64,000 nt of DNA from JBKEDS01 sp047975545. Lineage in GTDB: Bacteria > Bacteroidota > Bacteroidia > Flavobacteriales > Flavobacteriaceae. The stretch is taken from NCBI GenBank assembly GCA_047975545.1, contig JBKEDS010000032.1, positions 1 to 64,000 on the forward strand. The letters run 5' to 3'. Shown here piece by piece: positions 44,222-53,366 of the stretch. Made by a program: the position numbers and the translations under genes. The notes below the pieces were generated by a model, which did no database searches, was not told the DNA's origin, and was given only the letters and a program-made list of their open reading frames with translations. The stretch's first letter is position 1. Each line of letters opens with the position of its first letter.

Positions 44222-44240
44222 CAAAGTTAACTTATATTTG
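44222..44240. promoter_or_regulatory. Overlapping divergent -7 boxes
   Basis: TAACTTTG on the minus strand (44229-44222) and TATATTTG on the plus strand (44233-44240) both fit TAnnTTTG and serve the 118-residue gene and cvpA. They are only 3 bases apart, so the polymerases would compete. Confidence 0.5.
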
Positions 44241-44257
44241 ACAAAATTTTACGACTT

Positions 44258-44761
44258 ATGGGAATTATAGATATTGTCCTGGCCATATTACTACTTTGGG
44301 GCTTAATACGTGGTTTTAAAAAAGGGCTTTTTGTTGAATTGGCGTCGCTTATTGCCCTAATTGCCGGTATTTATGGTGCCATTCATTTTAGTAATTATGC
44401 GGTTGCTTTTTTGCAGAACAAAACCGAATGGAACGAAAATACCGTTAATATTGCGGCATTTGCCATTACTTTTATTGTTATTGTGTTTGCAATTAGCTTA
44501 GCAGGAAAGGCTTTAACCAAGCTGGCCGACTTTGCTGCGCTGGGTATTTTAAACAAGCTGTTGGGCGCCGCCTTTGGGGTTTTAAAAACGGGGCTTATAT
44601 TAAGTGCCGTGCTTTTGGTTTTCGATGGGTTTAACAAAACCATTCCGTTTGCCAGTGAAGAACAATTAAACGGTTCCGTACTATACCAACCCGTTAAATC
44701 GTTGGTGCCAACAATTTTCCCAAAACTTTTAAACCAACCGAGCGATAATTACGAGGTTTAA
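44258..44761 (+). CDS. cvpA: CvpA family membrane protein
   Basis: 167 residues with four membrane helices (about 4-22, 30-48, 65-85, 100-122). The N-terminal MGIIDIVLAILLLWGLIRGFKKGL is typical of CvpA. In other bacteria CvpA affects colicin V export and envelope stress resistance. It ends with a soluble tail. It lies between the convergent carbonic anhydrase gene and the divergent hypothetical gene. Confidence 0.88.
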   Translation: MGIIDIVLAILLLWGLIRGFKKGLFVELASLIALIAGIYGAIHFSNYAVAFLQNKTEWNENTVNIAAFAITFIVIVFAISLAGKALTKLADFAALGILNKLLGAAFGVLKTGLILSAVLLVFDGFNKTIPFASEEQLNGSVLYQPVKSLVPTIFPKLLNQPSDNYEV

Positions 44762-44779
44762 TAACGCCCTCAATCCGTT

Positions 44780-45406
44780 TTAATCCAAATGGTAAATTTC
44801 CATAATATCCCTTAGATATTTTTCAAAATCTATCTTTAAATCAATTAGTTCGCCCGTACGTACATCGAAAACCCAACCGTGTACTTGCAGCCCACGCTCC
44901 CTAAAGGCTTTTTGTACGGCGGCTGTTTTTATCAGGTTTACGCATTGTTCCTTAACGTTAAGCTCCACCAAACGGTCGTAGCGTTTATTTTCGTTTTCAA
45001 TGGCATTTAATTCGTTGTGGTGTAGGCGGTAAACATCCCTAATATTGCGCAGCCAAGGGTTTAATATCCCCAAATCGGCCGATTGCATGGCCGCTTTTAC
45101 GCCGCCACAGGCATAATGCCCGCATACCACGACGTGGTTTACCTTTAAATGGTTTACGGCGTAGTTTACAACCGACATTACATTTAAATCGATACTTATA
45201 ACCATATTGGCAATGTTGCGGTGTACGAATACCTCGCCGGGCTGTGCGCCCATAAGGTCTTCGGCCGTAACGCGGCTATCGCTGCAACCTATGTAAAGCA
45301 AATCGGGGTCTTGCCCTTTGCCTAATTCTTCAAAATAGTTATCCTGTACGTTTAACTTGTCCTTAATCCATTGTTTGTTGTTGGAAAATACTTTTTCTAA
45401 ATCCAT
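44780..45406 (-). CDS. Beta-class carbonic anhydrase
   Basis: 208 residues, cytoplasmic. It interconverts CO2 and bicarbonate. Zinc ligands Cys41 (IGCSDSRV), His97 and Cys100 (CGHYACGGV), with the Asp43-Arg45 dyad of the active site. It supplies bicarbonate for carboxylases and helps pH balance. The next upstream gene on the same strand is batE (48 bases), so it may be in or after the bat transcript. Confidence 0.95.
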   Translation of the reverse strand: MDLEKVFSNNKQWIKDKLNVQDNYFEELGKGQDPDLLYIGCSDSRVTAEDLMGAQPGEVFVHRNIANMVISIDLNVMSVVNYAVNHLKVNHVVVCGHYACGGVKAAMQSADLGILNPWLRNIRDVYRLHHNELNAIENENKRYDRLVELNVKEQCVNLIKTAAVQKAFRERGLQVHGWVFDVRTGELIDLKIDFEKYLRDIMEIYHLD

Positions 45407-45454
45407 GGTAGTGTTTGTTTTTGGTAGCTAAAGATATTGAATTCATTTAAAACA

Positions 45455-46204
45455 TTATAGGGCTTTAATATCTTCTGAAGAAATCCAGCCCGATTTACCG
45501 TCGGCGAGCTTGATTTTTTTCCAATGCTGTACGGTGTCCAAAATTTGAACCTTGGTGCCTGCATGAAGCCTAAACACCTCTTCGCTCCTGGAATTGGGTT
45601 CGCTGTTAACCTTGCTTTCCTGTGCAAAAACTATGGCCGGCCTATCGTTTTTTTCTAAATTATAATTATGAAATGCCAATGCAACGCTTAGCACCATAAG
45701 CCCTAATGCGGTTAAACTTGCAATAAAAGCCAATCGTTTTTTTACTGAAGAATATGAAAAATAATAAATTAGAAACAGTATAACAAAGCAAAACACCAAA
45801 GCTACCGCCAGTTTTGCCCAGCCATTGAAAGTCAGGATATTGGTTATGTTTTTTAAAAGTTTGGTTATGGCGCCTTCGGGTACGGCATCGATAACATCAA
45901 TGGTCATGTTTTGGGCAAAGGCCAGGTTGTTGCTTATATCGGTATCGTTAGGGCTTAATTGTAGTGCTTTTTCGTAATAGTAAATACTGGGCGCTACATT
46001 GTTTAGTTTATAATTGGCGTTTGCCAAGTTAAAGTACAGTTCGGCCGATTGTTGTTTGGTAGCCAAAATGGTTTCGTACTTATCAATGGCATCGGCATAT
46101 TTTCCTTCGTTGTACAAGGCGTTGCCTTGCTCGAAAAGATGTTGGTTTTGGGCTGTTGCGCTTAAACTTAAAACCAATAAAAAAAGGTATGCTATTTTTC
46201 CCAT
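45455..46204 (-). CDS. batE: BatE: TPR and SH3-domain protein
   Basis: 249 residues. Signal peptide, tetratricopeptide repeats at about 25-110 (ALYNEGKYADAIDKYETIL, ELYFNLANANYKLNNVAPSIYYYEKAL, DISNNLAFAQN), two membrane helices (about 135-155, 165-182), and a bacterial SH3 domain at the C-terminus (FRLHAGTKVQILDTVQHWKKIKLADGKSGWISSEDIKAL in two parts). It is the last gene of batABCDE. The Bat system in Bacteroidota is linked with oxygen tolerance and envelope integrity. The ATG is one base beyond batD's stop. Confidence 0.9.
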   Translation of the reverse strand: MGKIAYLFLLVLSLSATAQNQHLFEQGNALYNEGKYADAIDKYETILATKQQSAELYFNLANANYKLNNVAPSIYYYEKALQLSPNDTDISNNLAFAQNMTIDVIDAVPEGAITKLLKNITNILTFNGWAKLAVALVFCFVILFLIYYFSYSSVKKRLAFIASLTALGLMVLSVALAFHNYNLEKNDRPAIVFAQESKVNSEPNSRSEEVFRLHAGTKVQILDTVQHWKKIKLADGKSGWISSEDIKAL

Positions 46205-46205
46205 T

Positions 46206-47987
46206 TTAACGTGCTTGTTTATCTATTAACGAAATGGTTTTGGCTGCCTTGTCGTAATCGTCTTGCATGGTAGCAATATCTATCGGGGTGTAGCGTGCCA
46301 GTTCGCAGCGTTCTAAAATGCTTAAAAAACTTTCTGTTACGTTTGGCTCCACCTGTTTTTCATACAACAAGGCACTTATTTTATCTTTACTTAAATCGCT
46401 GGTTTCAATATGCAGTTTGGCTTTAAGGTAATTGTGCAGGGCTTTTTCCAAAGCAATATAAAAGGCTTCTTTTTTTCCGAGCGATTTTTTTGCCGCCCCC
46501 AAATATTTTCGGGCGAGCTTGTCGGCTTTTCTAATCCTGTTACCATCGACATCGGCTGCCCTAATTGCTCTTTTGTTACGTATTACAATAGCTAACGGAA
46601 TGGCTAAAAACGGTAACAATAACAAGCTCCAAAACAGGTTGGTTTTAAAAAACGATTCGGTTTGGGTACTGCTTAGTTCCGTATTGGTTTTTATATAGGC
46701 AAATTGGTTGCCACTGGTTACAACGGATTGTTTTGTTGCATTTGGGGCTTGGGTATTGTTATTGGCCGTATTTAAAGGGCCTTCGAGAACATCTATTACA
46801 ATTTCGTTGGAGGACAAACGTTTGTAGGATTCCGTTTTAAGGTCGAAATACGAAAACGAAATGCTGGATATGGGGTATTTGCCTTTATACTGCGGTACTA
46901 CGGTATACGCATCGGATATACTGCCGCTCATGCCCGAGGCGTTGGTTTTTACGTTTTCGGTATGTTCGGGCTCATAAACCTCCAACGAGCTGGGCAAAGT
47001 AACTTTTGGCAGTTTAAAAAGTTTTAAATTACCGTTGCCCTGAACGCCTATTTTTAGTTGAAAGGATTCCGAAGCGTCCAAGCTTGTTTTGGTAGTGGAC
47101 ACATCGAAACTAAAACTACCCACGGCACCGCTAAAATCGGCTGGTTTTCCGGCTTCGGGCAAGGGTTTTACCGTAATGGTTTTATTGCCCGCCGAAACGG
47201 TTTTATTGGTGCGTGCCATAAACGATTGCCCGAAAATATCGCGCCTATTCGTAGGAACTCTTATGGCTATATCCAAGGTTAGTGGCTCAATATTTAATTT
47301 GCCCGTTTTTTGGGGATAAAGCACCGTTTCCCTTAATACCAAAAAGCGGTATTCCTTTCCGTTATACGTGCCATTTTGTACTTTTTGTGTCTGCGCATCG
47401 ATATTTTGGCTCCAAAAATCGTTATATCTTGGGCTGTCTATTTCGTTCCAGTTATCTACAGCAACCGTAGGCGATACATAAAGTTTATATACAACCCTAA
47501 TAGCTTCGTTTAAGTATGGATTATCCTTAGAAATTTCGGCCACCAAATGTACGTTTTCCGAAGCAATATAACTGGGGTCGTTGGGGTCCTTCGGGATGTC
47601 CACGGCAGTGGTAACCTCAATTTTTATGGGAACGGTTTTGTAGGTTTCGCCATCAATTTCTATTGTGGCCTGTGCAATGGTAAACGTGCCACGGCTTTTG
47701 GGCGATAAAAAATAACTGTAGGTTTTGCTAAAACTGCGCTTACCATTGGTCCAGGAATGGCTTACAGCTTGGTTTGGCCCGCCTACAACGGTAAAGTTCG
47801 AAAAATCGGGAGGATTGAAATTGTCGCCATCTTGGTTCATTTCAAAATCGATACGCAAACGCTCGTTTACGCCCAATTTGTTTTTGCTTACTTTGGCCTC
47901 GAATTTTACTTGGGCTATGCTTAAAAATGAAGTGAAAAGAAACAGTAATAAGAACGATTCTTTAATTTTCATTGTTTTTAATTTCAT
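46206..47987 (-). CDS. batD: BatD: aerotolerance membrane protein
   Basis: 593 residues with signal peptide (LLLFLFTSFLSIAQ). The large periplasmic region has Ig-like modules, and segments such as YRFLVLRETVLYPQKTG and KYPISSISFSYFDLKT belong to the BatD family. One membrane helix (about 455-475, LFWSLLLLPFLAIPLAIVI) is followed by a cytoplasmic alpha-helical tail (RKADKLARKYLGAAKK). It may scaffold BatA/BatB. In the operon it follows batC after 62 bases that contain a heptamer tract. Confidence 0.9.
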   Translation of the reverse strand: MKLKTMKIKESFLLLFLFTSFLSIAQVKFEAKVSKNKLGVNERLRIDFEMNQDGDNFNPPDFSNFTVVGGPNQAVSHSWTNGKRSFSKTYSYFLSPKSRGTFTIAQATIEIDGETYKTVPIKIEVTTAVDIPKDPNDPSYIASENVHLVAEISKDNPYLNEAIRVVYKLYVSPTVAVDNWNEIDSPRYNDFWSQNIDAQTQKVQNGTYNGKEYRFLVLRETVLYPQKTGKLNIEPLTLDIAIRVPTNRRDIFGQSFMARTNKTVSAGNKTITVKPLPEAGKPADFSGAVGSFSFDVSTTKTSLDASESFQLKIGVQGNGNLKLFKLPKVTLPSSLEVYEPEHTENVKTNASGMSGSISDAYTVVPQYKGKYPISSISFSYFDLKTESYKRLSSNEIVIDVLEGPLNTANNNTQAPNATKQSVVTSGNQFAYIKTNTELSSTQTESFFKTNLFWSLLLLPFLAIPLAIVIRNKRAIRAADVDGNRIRKADKLARKYLGAAKKSLGKKEAFYIALEKALHNYLKAKLHIETSDLSKDKISALLYEKQVEPNVTESFLSILERCELARYTPIDIATMQDDYDKAAKTISLIDKQAR

Positions 47988-48011
47988 TAATTCTACTTTC
48001 TTCTATTCAAT

Positions 48012-48049
48012 AAATCGTAACTCTCAACTCATAACCTCATAACTCATAA
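48012..48049. repeat. Heptamer-periodic tract between batC and batD
   Basis: On the plus strand the sequence runs AACTCTC AACTCAT AACCTCAT AACTCAT AACT, 7-base steps apart from one insertion. It is the same unit (AACTCAT/AACTCGT) as found at 53344-53367. Confidence 0.65.
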
Positions 48050-48928
48050 CTACCAATCCTTATCGGTTTGCATTATTACGCCCTGAACTTTTTCGGCATT
48101 CATTTTTTCCTGTACTTTTTGCTCTTGGTTGTTCATGGCTTCTAACAGGTTTTTGGCTTGTTGGGGCGATAACTGCCCTTGTCGGGGTTGGGGTTGTTGG
48201 GGTTGTTCTTGCTCTTTTTCGTTGCCCTTGCCTTGGTCGTTTTTATCGTCTTTGGGTTTGCCTTCTTCGTCTTTATCTTGGTCGCCCTCATTTTTATCCT
48301 TATCGCCTTCGTCCTTGGGGTCTTTGTTTTCGTCCTGCTTGTCGTTGCCTTCTTCTTTTTTATCTTGGTTATCCTTGTTTTGTTGGTCTTGGTTTTGGTC
48401 TTGGTTGTTGTCTTTATTCTGGTCGTTTTTGTCGTCTTGGTTTTGGTCCTTTTGTTGCTCGGCACATTGTTTGGCAAGCCCAAGGTTGTAGCGGGTTTCG
48501 TTGTCGGCAGGGTTGTTCCGGAGGGCGTTTTTATAGGCATCAACAGCTTCCTGGCATTTTTTGTTTTGCATTAAAACGTTGCCTATATTGTGGTAGGCTT
48601 TGTGCTTTTCGGTTTTTGATGTTGCTGTTTTTGCCGCTTCCTGAAGGCGGAACAGGGCTTCGTCCATACTACCGTTATTAATATAGGCATTACCGAGATT
48701 GTAGGCGCCAACGGCAGAGGACGATTGTTGGGATAGCGCTTGCCTATAAGCCATTTCGGCCGCAACAAAATCGTTTTCGCCCACCAAATTATTACCTTCG
48801 TAAACAAAGGTATTGGCTTGTTTTGCTGCCAATAGGGCTTGCTTTTGCGCTTCGTTATCTTGGGCAAAGCCCATGTAACTTATCAGAGCCGCAAGTGCTA
48901 TTAAAATATATTTTAGTGTTGTGTTCAT
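48050..48928 (-). CDS. batC: BatC: TPR protein with low-complexity Asp/Lys/Gln tail
   Basis: 292 residues, signal peptide (ending MGFAQ). Three tetratricopeptide repeats (about 38-155: ANTFVYEGNNLVGENDFVAAEMAYRQAL..., SAVGAYNLGNAYINNGSMDEALFRLQEA..., HKAYHNIGNVLMQNKKCQEAVDAYKNAL). Then ~95 residues consist almost only of Asp, Lys, Gln, Asn, Glu and Gly, with QNQDQ-, KDNQDKK- and GDKDKNEGD-like repeats. The C-terminal 45 residues are again ordered (LSPQQAKNLLEAMNNQEQKVQ). Such a disordered middle part is common in BatC. The opposite strand of this stretch shows long spurious ORFs. Confidence 0.9.
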   Translation of the reverse strand: MNTTLKYILIALAALISYMGFAQDNEAQKQALLAAKQANTFVYEGNNLVGENDFVAAEMAYRQALSQQSSSAVGAYNLGNAYINNGSMDEALFRLQEAAKTATSKTEKHKAYHNIGNVLMQNKKCQEAVDAYKNALRNNPADNETRYNLGLAKQCAEQQKDQNQDDKNDQNKDNNQDQNQDQQNKDNQDKKEEGNDKQDENKDPKDEGDKDKNEGDQDKDEEGKPKDDKNDQGKGNEKEQEQPQQPQPRQGQLSPQQAKNLLEAMNNQEQKVQEKMNAEKVQGVIMQTDKDW

Positions 48929-49290
48929 AGGGCTTTCAATATATAAAACAGTATTGTTTTGTGCGTTAAAATTTTTATAAAAGTGAAATTTATCAAAGGT
49001 TTTTCGTTTTTGCTCCTAAACTTACAAAGTTTTTGAAGTCTTGCAGATTTGGGTTTAAACGTGAGTTGCATTATTTAACATTTGAAAAACAGTTGGTCGA
49101 TTATAAAAATATGTGATATAACTTCGAGCAACCTGTGCCGAGCTTGACGAGGTAGAGCCAAGAAGTCTTTTATTTTTTATAGTTTTGAACATAGGTTTCG
49201 ACTCCGCTCGACCTGACAATTTATAATACATTAATAGTTAGTTTTTTAGATTGGAATATTATTAATTGAACTATAGGTTATAAAATGGTG
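48929..49290. other. 362-bp gap inside the bat operon with repeat fragments
   Basis: No ORF. It contains GCCGAGCTTGACGAGG (near 49138-49153, similar to R2) and AGGTTTCGACTCCGCTCGACCT (49193-49214, similar to R1). The gap is large for an operon; the repeats may have been inserted. Confidence 0.55.
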
Positions 49291-50328
49291 CTACAAATTT
49301 TCATTAAACAGATTTAGTTTTTTAAGCCATGCCGTTTTTCGTTCTAACAGGAAAATATCCAAGAACAGAAAGAAAATAGCAAAGCCGAGAAACCATTGGA
49401 ATTGGTCCTTAAAGTCGGCAAATTGCTTGCTTTCAAATTCTTTTTTGTCCATAGTGTTTAATATTTCCCTAATATTTTCCACTACATCGGTGGTGTTTTT
49501 ACCATTAATATAGGCGCCATTGGCTTCGGCGGCAATATTTTTTAGTGTTTGTTCGTCCAAACGGGTTATAACGGTTTCGCCTTGGCGGTCCTTTTTATAA
49601 TTTAATACCACGCCGTTTTTCTTTTCGGGAATGGGGCCGCCCTTTACATCGCCAACGCCTATGGTAAATATGCGAATGCCCGCTTCGCTGGCTTGTTGGG
49701 CTACGGTGGAGGCTTGTTGGCTGTGGTCCTCGCCATCGGAAATAATAATGAGTACGCGGTTGGTTTGTTCTTCGTCATCGAAATACGTGGTGGCCAGTTT
49801 AATGGCTTCGTTTATGGCGGTACCTTGCGAGGATAGCATATCGGTATTTAGGTTTTGGAGGAACATTTTGGCCGCCGCATAATCGGTAGTAATGGGCAAC
49901 TGAGGAATGGCCTTTCCGGCGTAGGCAATTATGCCAATGCGGTCGCTTGCTAAGTTGTTGATAATTTGGGTTACCAGTTGTTTGGCCTTGTCCAGTCGGT
50001 TGGGGGCAATGTCCTCGGCAAGCATGCTTTTGGAAACATCGACCGCAAACACAATATCGACGCCCTCGCGCTTAACGGTTTCCAGCTTTGTGCCTACTTT
50101 TGGATTTACCAAGGCTATGGCCAAACAGGCAAATGCCAAGCTTAATACCACTAGTTTTAACGCCGATTTAAACCACGATGTGTTTGGGCTTAGGCGTTTT
50201 AACAGGGCTTTGTCGGCAAACTTTTTTTGGGTGCTGCGTTTCCATAATTGAAGTACCAAAAAGAGTACCACCATTATCGGGATGATGCCCAGTACCCAAA
50301 ACCATATTTTTTCTTCTAATTGATACAT
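49291..50328 (-). CDS. batB: BatB: von Willebrand A domain membrane protein
   Basis: 345 residues. Two N-terminal helices (about 10-30, 60-80) precede a VWA domain (about 90-280) with the MIDAS motif AVDVSKS plus IISDGEDHS, and a C-terminal helix (about 315-335). The domain faces the periplasm and binds partner proteins through a metal ion. batA lies upstream after a 279-bp gap with repeats. VWA and MoxR-type ATPases work together in metal insertion or complex assembly in other systems. Confidence 0.92.
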   Translation of the reverse strand: MYQLEEKIWFWVLGIIPIMVVLFLVLQLWKRSTQKKFADKALLKRLSPNTSWFKSALKLVVLSLAFACLAIALVNPKVGTKLETVKREGVDIVFAVDVSKSMLAEDIAPNRLDKAKQLVTQIINNLASDRIGIIAYAGKAIPQLPITTDYAAAKMFLQNLNTDMLSSQGTAINEAIKLATTYFDDEEQTNRVLIIISDGEDHSQQASTVAQQASEAGIRIFTIGVGDVKGGPIPEKKNGVVLNYKKDRQGETVITRLDEQTLKNIAAEANGAYINGKNTTDVVENIREILNTMDKKEFESKQFADFKDQFQWFLGFAIFFLFLDIFLLERKTAWLKKLNLFNENL

Positions 50329-50401
50329 TTTTTAATTTTTTTTGAAACCAATTTTATGTGGGATTTTTCATTAGTGTTATGTTAACTCTGAAATTTAATA
50401 C

Positions 50402-50472
50402 AGAGATTGCTTCGTCGTCGTACCTCCTTCTCGCAATGCCGGCATTGCGACGACAACGGAGGAAGCAATCTC
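50402..50472. repeat. 71-bp palindromic element (family R3) between batA and batB
   Basis: Ends AGAGATTGCTTC (50402-50413) and GAAGCAATCTC (50462-50472) are inverted. The centre is a perfect 18-base palindrome CGCAATGCCGGCATTGCG (50432-50449). The ends are the same as in the sufD-sufS element. Confidence 0.88.
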
Positions 50473-50539
50473 ATCCGTCCATTTTAGGTTGACGTGACAC
50501 TAACATTCAGAAATGATAAATTTTTATTTTTTTGTAATT

Positions 50540-50563
50540 GTGGCTTCGACAAGCTCAGCCACC
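50540..50563 (-). repeat. R2 palindrome copy between batA and batB
   Basis: 24 bases identical to the reverse complement of 14603-14626. It lies 45 bases before the batA stop codon on the opposite side of the gap from batB. Confidence 0.85.
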
Positions 50564-50607
50564 GGACAAGTGCAATAACCAAGTTTTTCATCAAAATATT
50601 CTTCACC

Positions 50608-51615
50608 TTAAACAAAACTTCTAAAAATGGTGTTGCGCAACAACACTTCCAATCCTAATAATATTAAGGCCAGAACAACCAACGGGCGGAATTTTTCGTC
50701 GTAGTTATAAAACTTAAATTCTTCTATTTCGGTGGTTTCCAGTTTGTTTATTTCTTCGTAAATTTCTTCTAATTTTTTATTGTTTGTTGCCCTAAAATAT
50801 TTGCCGCCGGTGGTTTTGGCTATATCCTTTAGTAGGGCTTCGTCTATTTCAACTTGTATTTTTGCGTATTGGAACTCGCCCGTTCTGGGGTCTATGGCTA
50901 CGGGCGAAAGTGCCATACCGTTGGTGCCCAAACCAATGGTGTACACTTTTATACCGTACTCCAAGGCCAATTCGCTGGCTATTTTAGGGTCGATAAACCC
51001 GGAATTGTTTACGCCATCGGTAAGCAAAATGATAATCTTGCTGGTGGCTTTGCTGTCCTTTAAGCGGTTTACGGCAGTTGCCAAACCCATACCTATGGCC
51101 GTGCCGCCTTCGAGAATACTGTTGTACTTAATGCTTTTTAATGAGCGCAACACAATGGCTTTGTCGCTGGTAATGGGGGTTTTGGTGTAACTTTCGCCTG
51201 CATATTCCACAAGTCCGATACGGTCGTTTGGGCGGTCTTGGATAAATTCGGCAGCAACTTCCTTTAGGGCCTCTAATCTGTTAGGCCTTAAATCCTTGGC
51301 CAGCATACTTGCCGATACGTCTATGGCCATAACAATATCGATACCACGGGTGGTTTTGGTTTTGGTAGATACATCTACGGTTTGCGGTCTTGCCAATGCC
51401 GTAATTAAAAGCCCGAGTGCCAACAAACGCAGTACAAATAAAATGTGCTTGAATTTTGGCAATACCGAAGGCGTAGCCTTAAAGCCTTTTAAGCTGGATA
51501 TTTTTAGTTCGGCCGTTTGTTTTTTGTGTTTAAGCACATACCAAAGCACTGCCAATGGTAAAAGCAATAGCAACCAAAAAAAGGGTTTGTTTACAAATTC
51601 TATTCCTTCCAACAT
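50608..51615 (-). CDS. batA: BatA: von Willebrand A domain membrane protein
   Basis: 335 residues, similar plan to BatB: two N-terminal helices (about 12-28, 57-76), VWA domain (about 85-290) with MIDAS motif AIDVSAS and LLTDGVNNSG, and a C-terminal helix. EGGTAIGMGLATAVNRL marks the second MIDAS loop. Its ATG overlaps the stop codon of the 583-residue gene by one base, so translation is coupled. Confidence 0.92.
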   Translation of the reverse strand: MLEGIEFVNKPFFWLLLLLPLAVLWYVLKHKKQTAELKISSLKGFKATPSVLPKFKHILFVLRLLALGLLITALARPQTVDVSTKTKTTRGIDIVMAIDVSASMLAKDLRPNRLEALKEVAAEFIQDRPNDRIGLVEYAGESYTKTPITSDKAIVLRSLKSIKYNSILEGGTAIGMGLATAVNRLKDSKATSKIIILLTDGVNNSGFIDPKIASELALEYGIKVYTIGLGTNGMALSPVAIDPRTGEFQYAKIQVEIDEALLKDIAKTTGGKYFRATNNKKLEEIYEEINKLETTEIEEFKFYNYDEKFRPLVVLALILLGLEVLLRNTIFRSFV

Positions 51616-53366
51616 TATTTTTCGTTTTTGGTTTCGGGGTTTAGCCTAATGGAACTTACTACCCGCTGTATTATTGGCAGAGCATAAGTATCGGTGTTTT
51701 GATAGGTGAATACCACGGCCTGCACGGCATTTTTTTCGGCAAAAAGATAGATTTGGTATTCAAAATCCATTTCTTTTTTGGTTAAGGCATTTTCTGCGGT
51801 TAAGCTACCGTGAATTTTTAGGCCGGAGGCATCGCTTATGTTGTAATCTTCTTTTTTAACTACTATATTTTTAGCACCCGATTGTTCGAAGGTTTTTATA
51901 AACTGCTCGGACAAATAGCTAAGAATGTAGGTCTTGGCTTGCGCTTCGTCCATTTTGGATAGTTCCTCCAACTGCTCTTGGTTTTGGGCCATGCTTTTTA
52001 GCAAATCGTCCTTGTTTGCGGGAACCGAGCGTACCAACAAATAAAAACGCTCCAACATGCTGCCGTAGTAAAAGGCATCGTGCTGGCTGGGCTTTTGCAT
52101 AACCGAATCCGTGCCTTTTATAGGTACTTGTTGGCGCTTTAGTACTTTGGGCGTAGTAATGGTTATGGGCGGTACACCGTAAGCGCTGGTTACCCATTGG
52201 CCTTCGAGAAGTTCTTTGCTTTCGTGGCCGATAATTGTGTCTTTTACGTAGCCAAACCCATATTTTAAGCTAAATCCAACGAAGGTTGTTACTAATAAAA
52301 ACAGGCTTATGGCAACGGTTAATATTATTTTGTTTCGCTTTTTTTTGCGTTCCTGTTCTTGGCGGTATTTTTCGTCCAACAATTTTTCTTCCTCGGTGGG
52401 TTCGGGCAGGGCTTGTTTTACGTGGTCTATTTCAACGTCAATGGTGTTTCGGTCTAATTTTGCCAATTCGACATCGACGCTGGATTTGGCAAATTTTACC
52501 AAATCGGCACGTTTTAAAATGCTTTCCAAGTTTTTAATATCGCTGTCGCCCAACTCGATTTGGTTGCCGTCCTTGAGTAATTTTAATCGGCTTATAAGTT
52601 CGTCCGTGGTGCTTTCCATGGCACGGTCGTATACTTTTTCGTCTAAATATTTTCGAATAATGAAGGTGAGTTGGGAGTAGTATTCCTTCACCTCGTCGTT
52701 TAATAAATACGTTGATTCGTCCAATTGCCTTAGGGCCAGTTTGGCACGGTCGTAAGGTGGTAGCAGGGCTATTTTTTCGGCTTCGGTAAGTGGTTTTTTG
52801 CGCCAGATAAACCAGTACAACAAAAAGGCGGCCAAGCCCATAATTAAAAGCGTTAATAATACATACTTCCACCAATTACTGGCGGGTTTTTCAACTTCTA
52901 TAATGGGTTTTATGCTGTAAAGGCCTTGTTTGGTGGTGTCGATTACTACGTTTTTAACTTCAACTTGTAACGAATCGGTAAAAAAGGTGTTGTTGCCAAT
53001 TACTATTTTTTGTTGCGGAATGGTATAAGCGCCCGAATCGAACTGGGTGAGGCCATATTTTTTTATTAGGTTGAATTTGTCCTGCTTTTCTATGGTGTCT
53101 ACGGGATACGATTCGATTACCTCAAGCGGGTTGAAGGTTGCACCTTCGGGAAACACCACCAGTTTTGTGCTGTCGGTTTCTACTTCAATTTTATAGGTGA
53201 TTTGCTGGCCAATTTGTATTGAGGTGGAATCGATTGAAGATTTTACTTGGGCGTTTATTGAGAAAACAGAATATAGAAAAAAGAACAAAAACAGGCAATA
53301 ACCGACCGAAGATGGCCGGCCAAAGGCAACGGTTTTTAATTTCGTAACTCGTAACTCGTAACTCAT
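51615..53366 (-). CDS. Bat-operon membrane protein of unknown function (583 residues)
   Basis: A signal-peptide-like segment (CLFLFFFLYSVFSINAQ) is followed by an extracytoplasmic Ig-like region (SIQIGQQITYKIEVETDSTKL, about residues 45-160, similar in style to BatD), a helix (about 166-187, WWKYVLLTLLIMGLAAFLLYWFIW), a cytoplasmic helical part (DRAKLALRQLDESTYLLNDEVKEYYSQLTFIIRKYL), and another helix (about 344-366) with a periplasmic C-terminal domain. The first ~24 residues (MSYELRVTKLKTVAFGRP...) are coded by a GAGTTAC heptamer tract and look artificial, so the true start may be elsewhere. It lies between DUF58 and batA. Confidence 0.8.
   Translation of the reverse strand: MSYELRVTKLKTVAFGRPSSVGYCLFLFFFLYSVFSINAQVKSSIDSTSIQIGQQITYKIEVETDSTKLVVFPEGATFNPLEVIESYPVDTIEKQDKFNLIKKYGLTQFDSGAYTIPQQKIVIGNNTFFTDSLQVEVKNVVIDTTKQGLYSIKPIIEVEKPASNWWKYVLLTLLIMGLAAFLLYWFIWRKKPLTEAEKIALLPPYDRAKLALRQLDESTYLLNDEVKEYYSQLTFIIRKYLDEKVYDRAMESTTDELISRLKLLKDGNQIELGDSDIKNLESILKRADLVKFAKSSVDVELAKLDRNTIDVEIDHVKQALPEPTEEEKLLDEKYRQEQERKKKRNKIILTVAISLFLLVTTFVGFSLKYGFGYVKDTIIGHESKELLEGQWVTSAYGVPPITITTPKVLKRQQVPIKGTDSVMQKPSQHDAFYYGSMLERFYLLVRSVPANKDDLLKSMAQNQEQLEELSKMDEAQAKTYILSYLSEQFIKTFEQSGAKNIVVKKEDYNISDASGLKIHGSLTAENALTKKEMDFEYQIYLFAEKNAVQAVVFTYQNTDTYALPIIQRVVSSIRLNPETKNEK

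Noticed and set aside
48129..48574. Long ORFs on the opposite strand and shifted frame of batC
   Set aside because: They are shadows of the Asp/Lys/Gln-rich repeat in BatC and give Ser/Leu/Phe- or Thr/Lys-rich nonsense.
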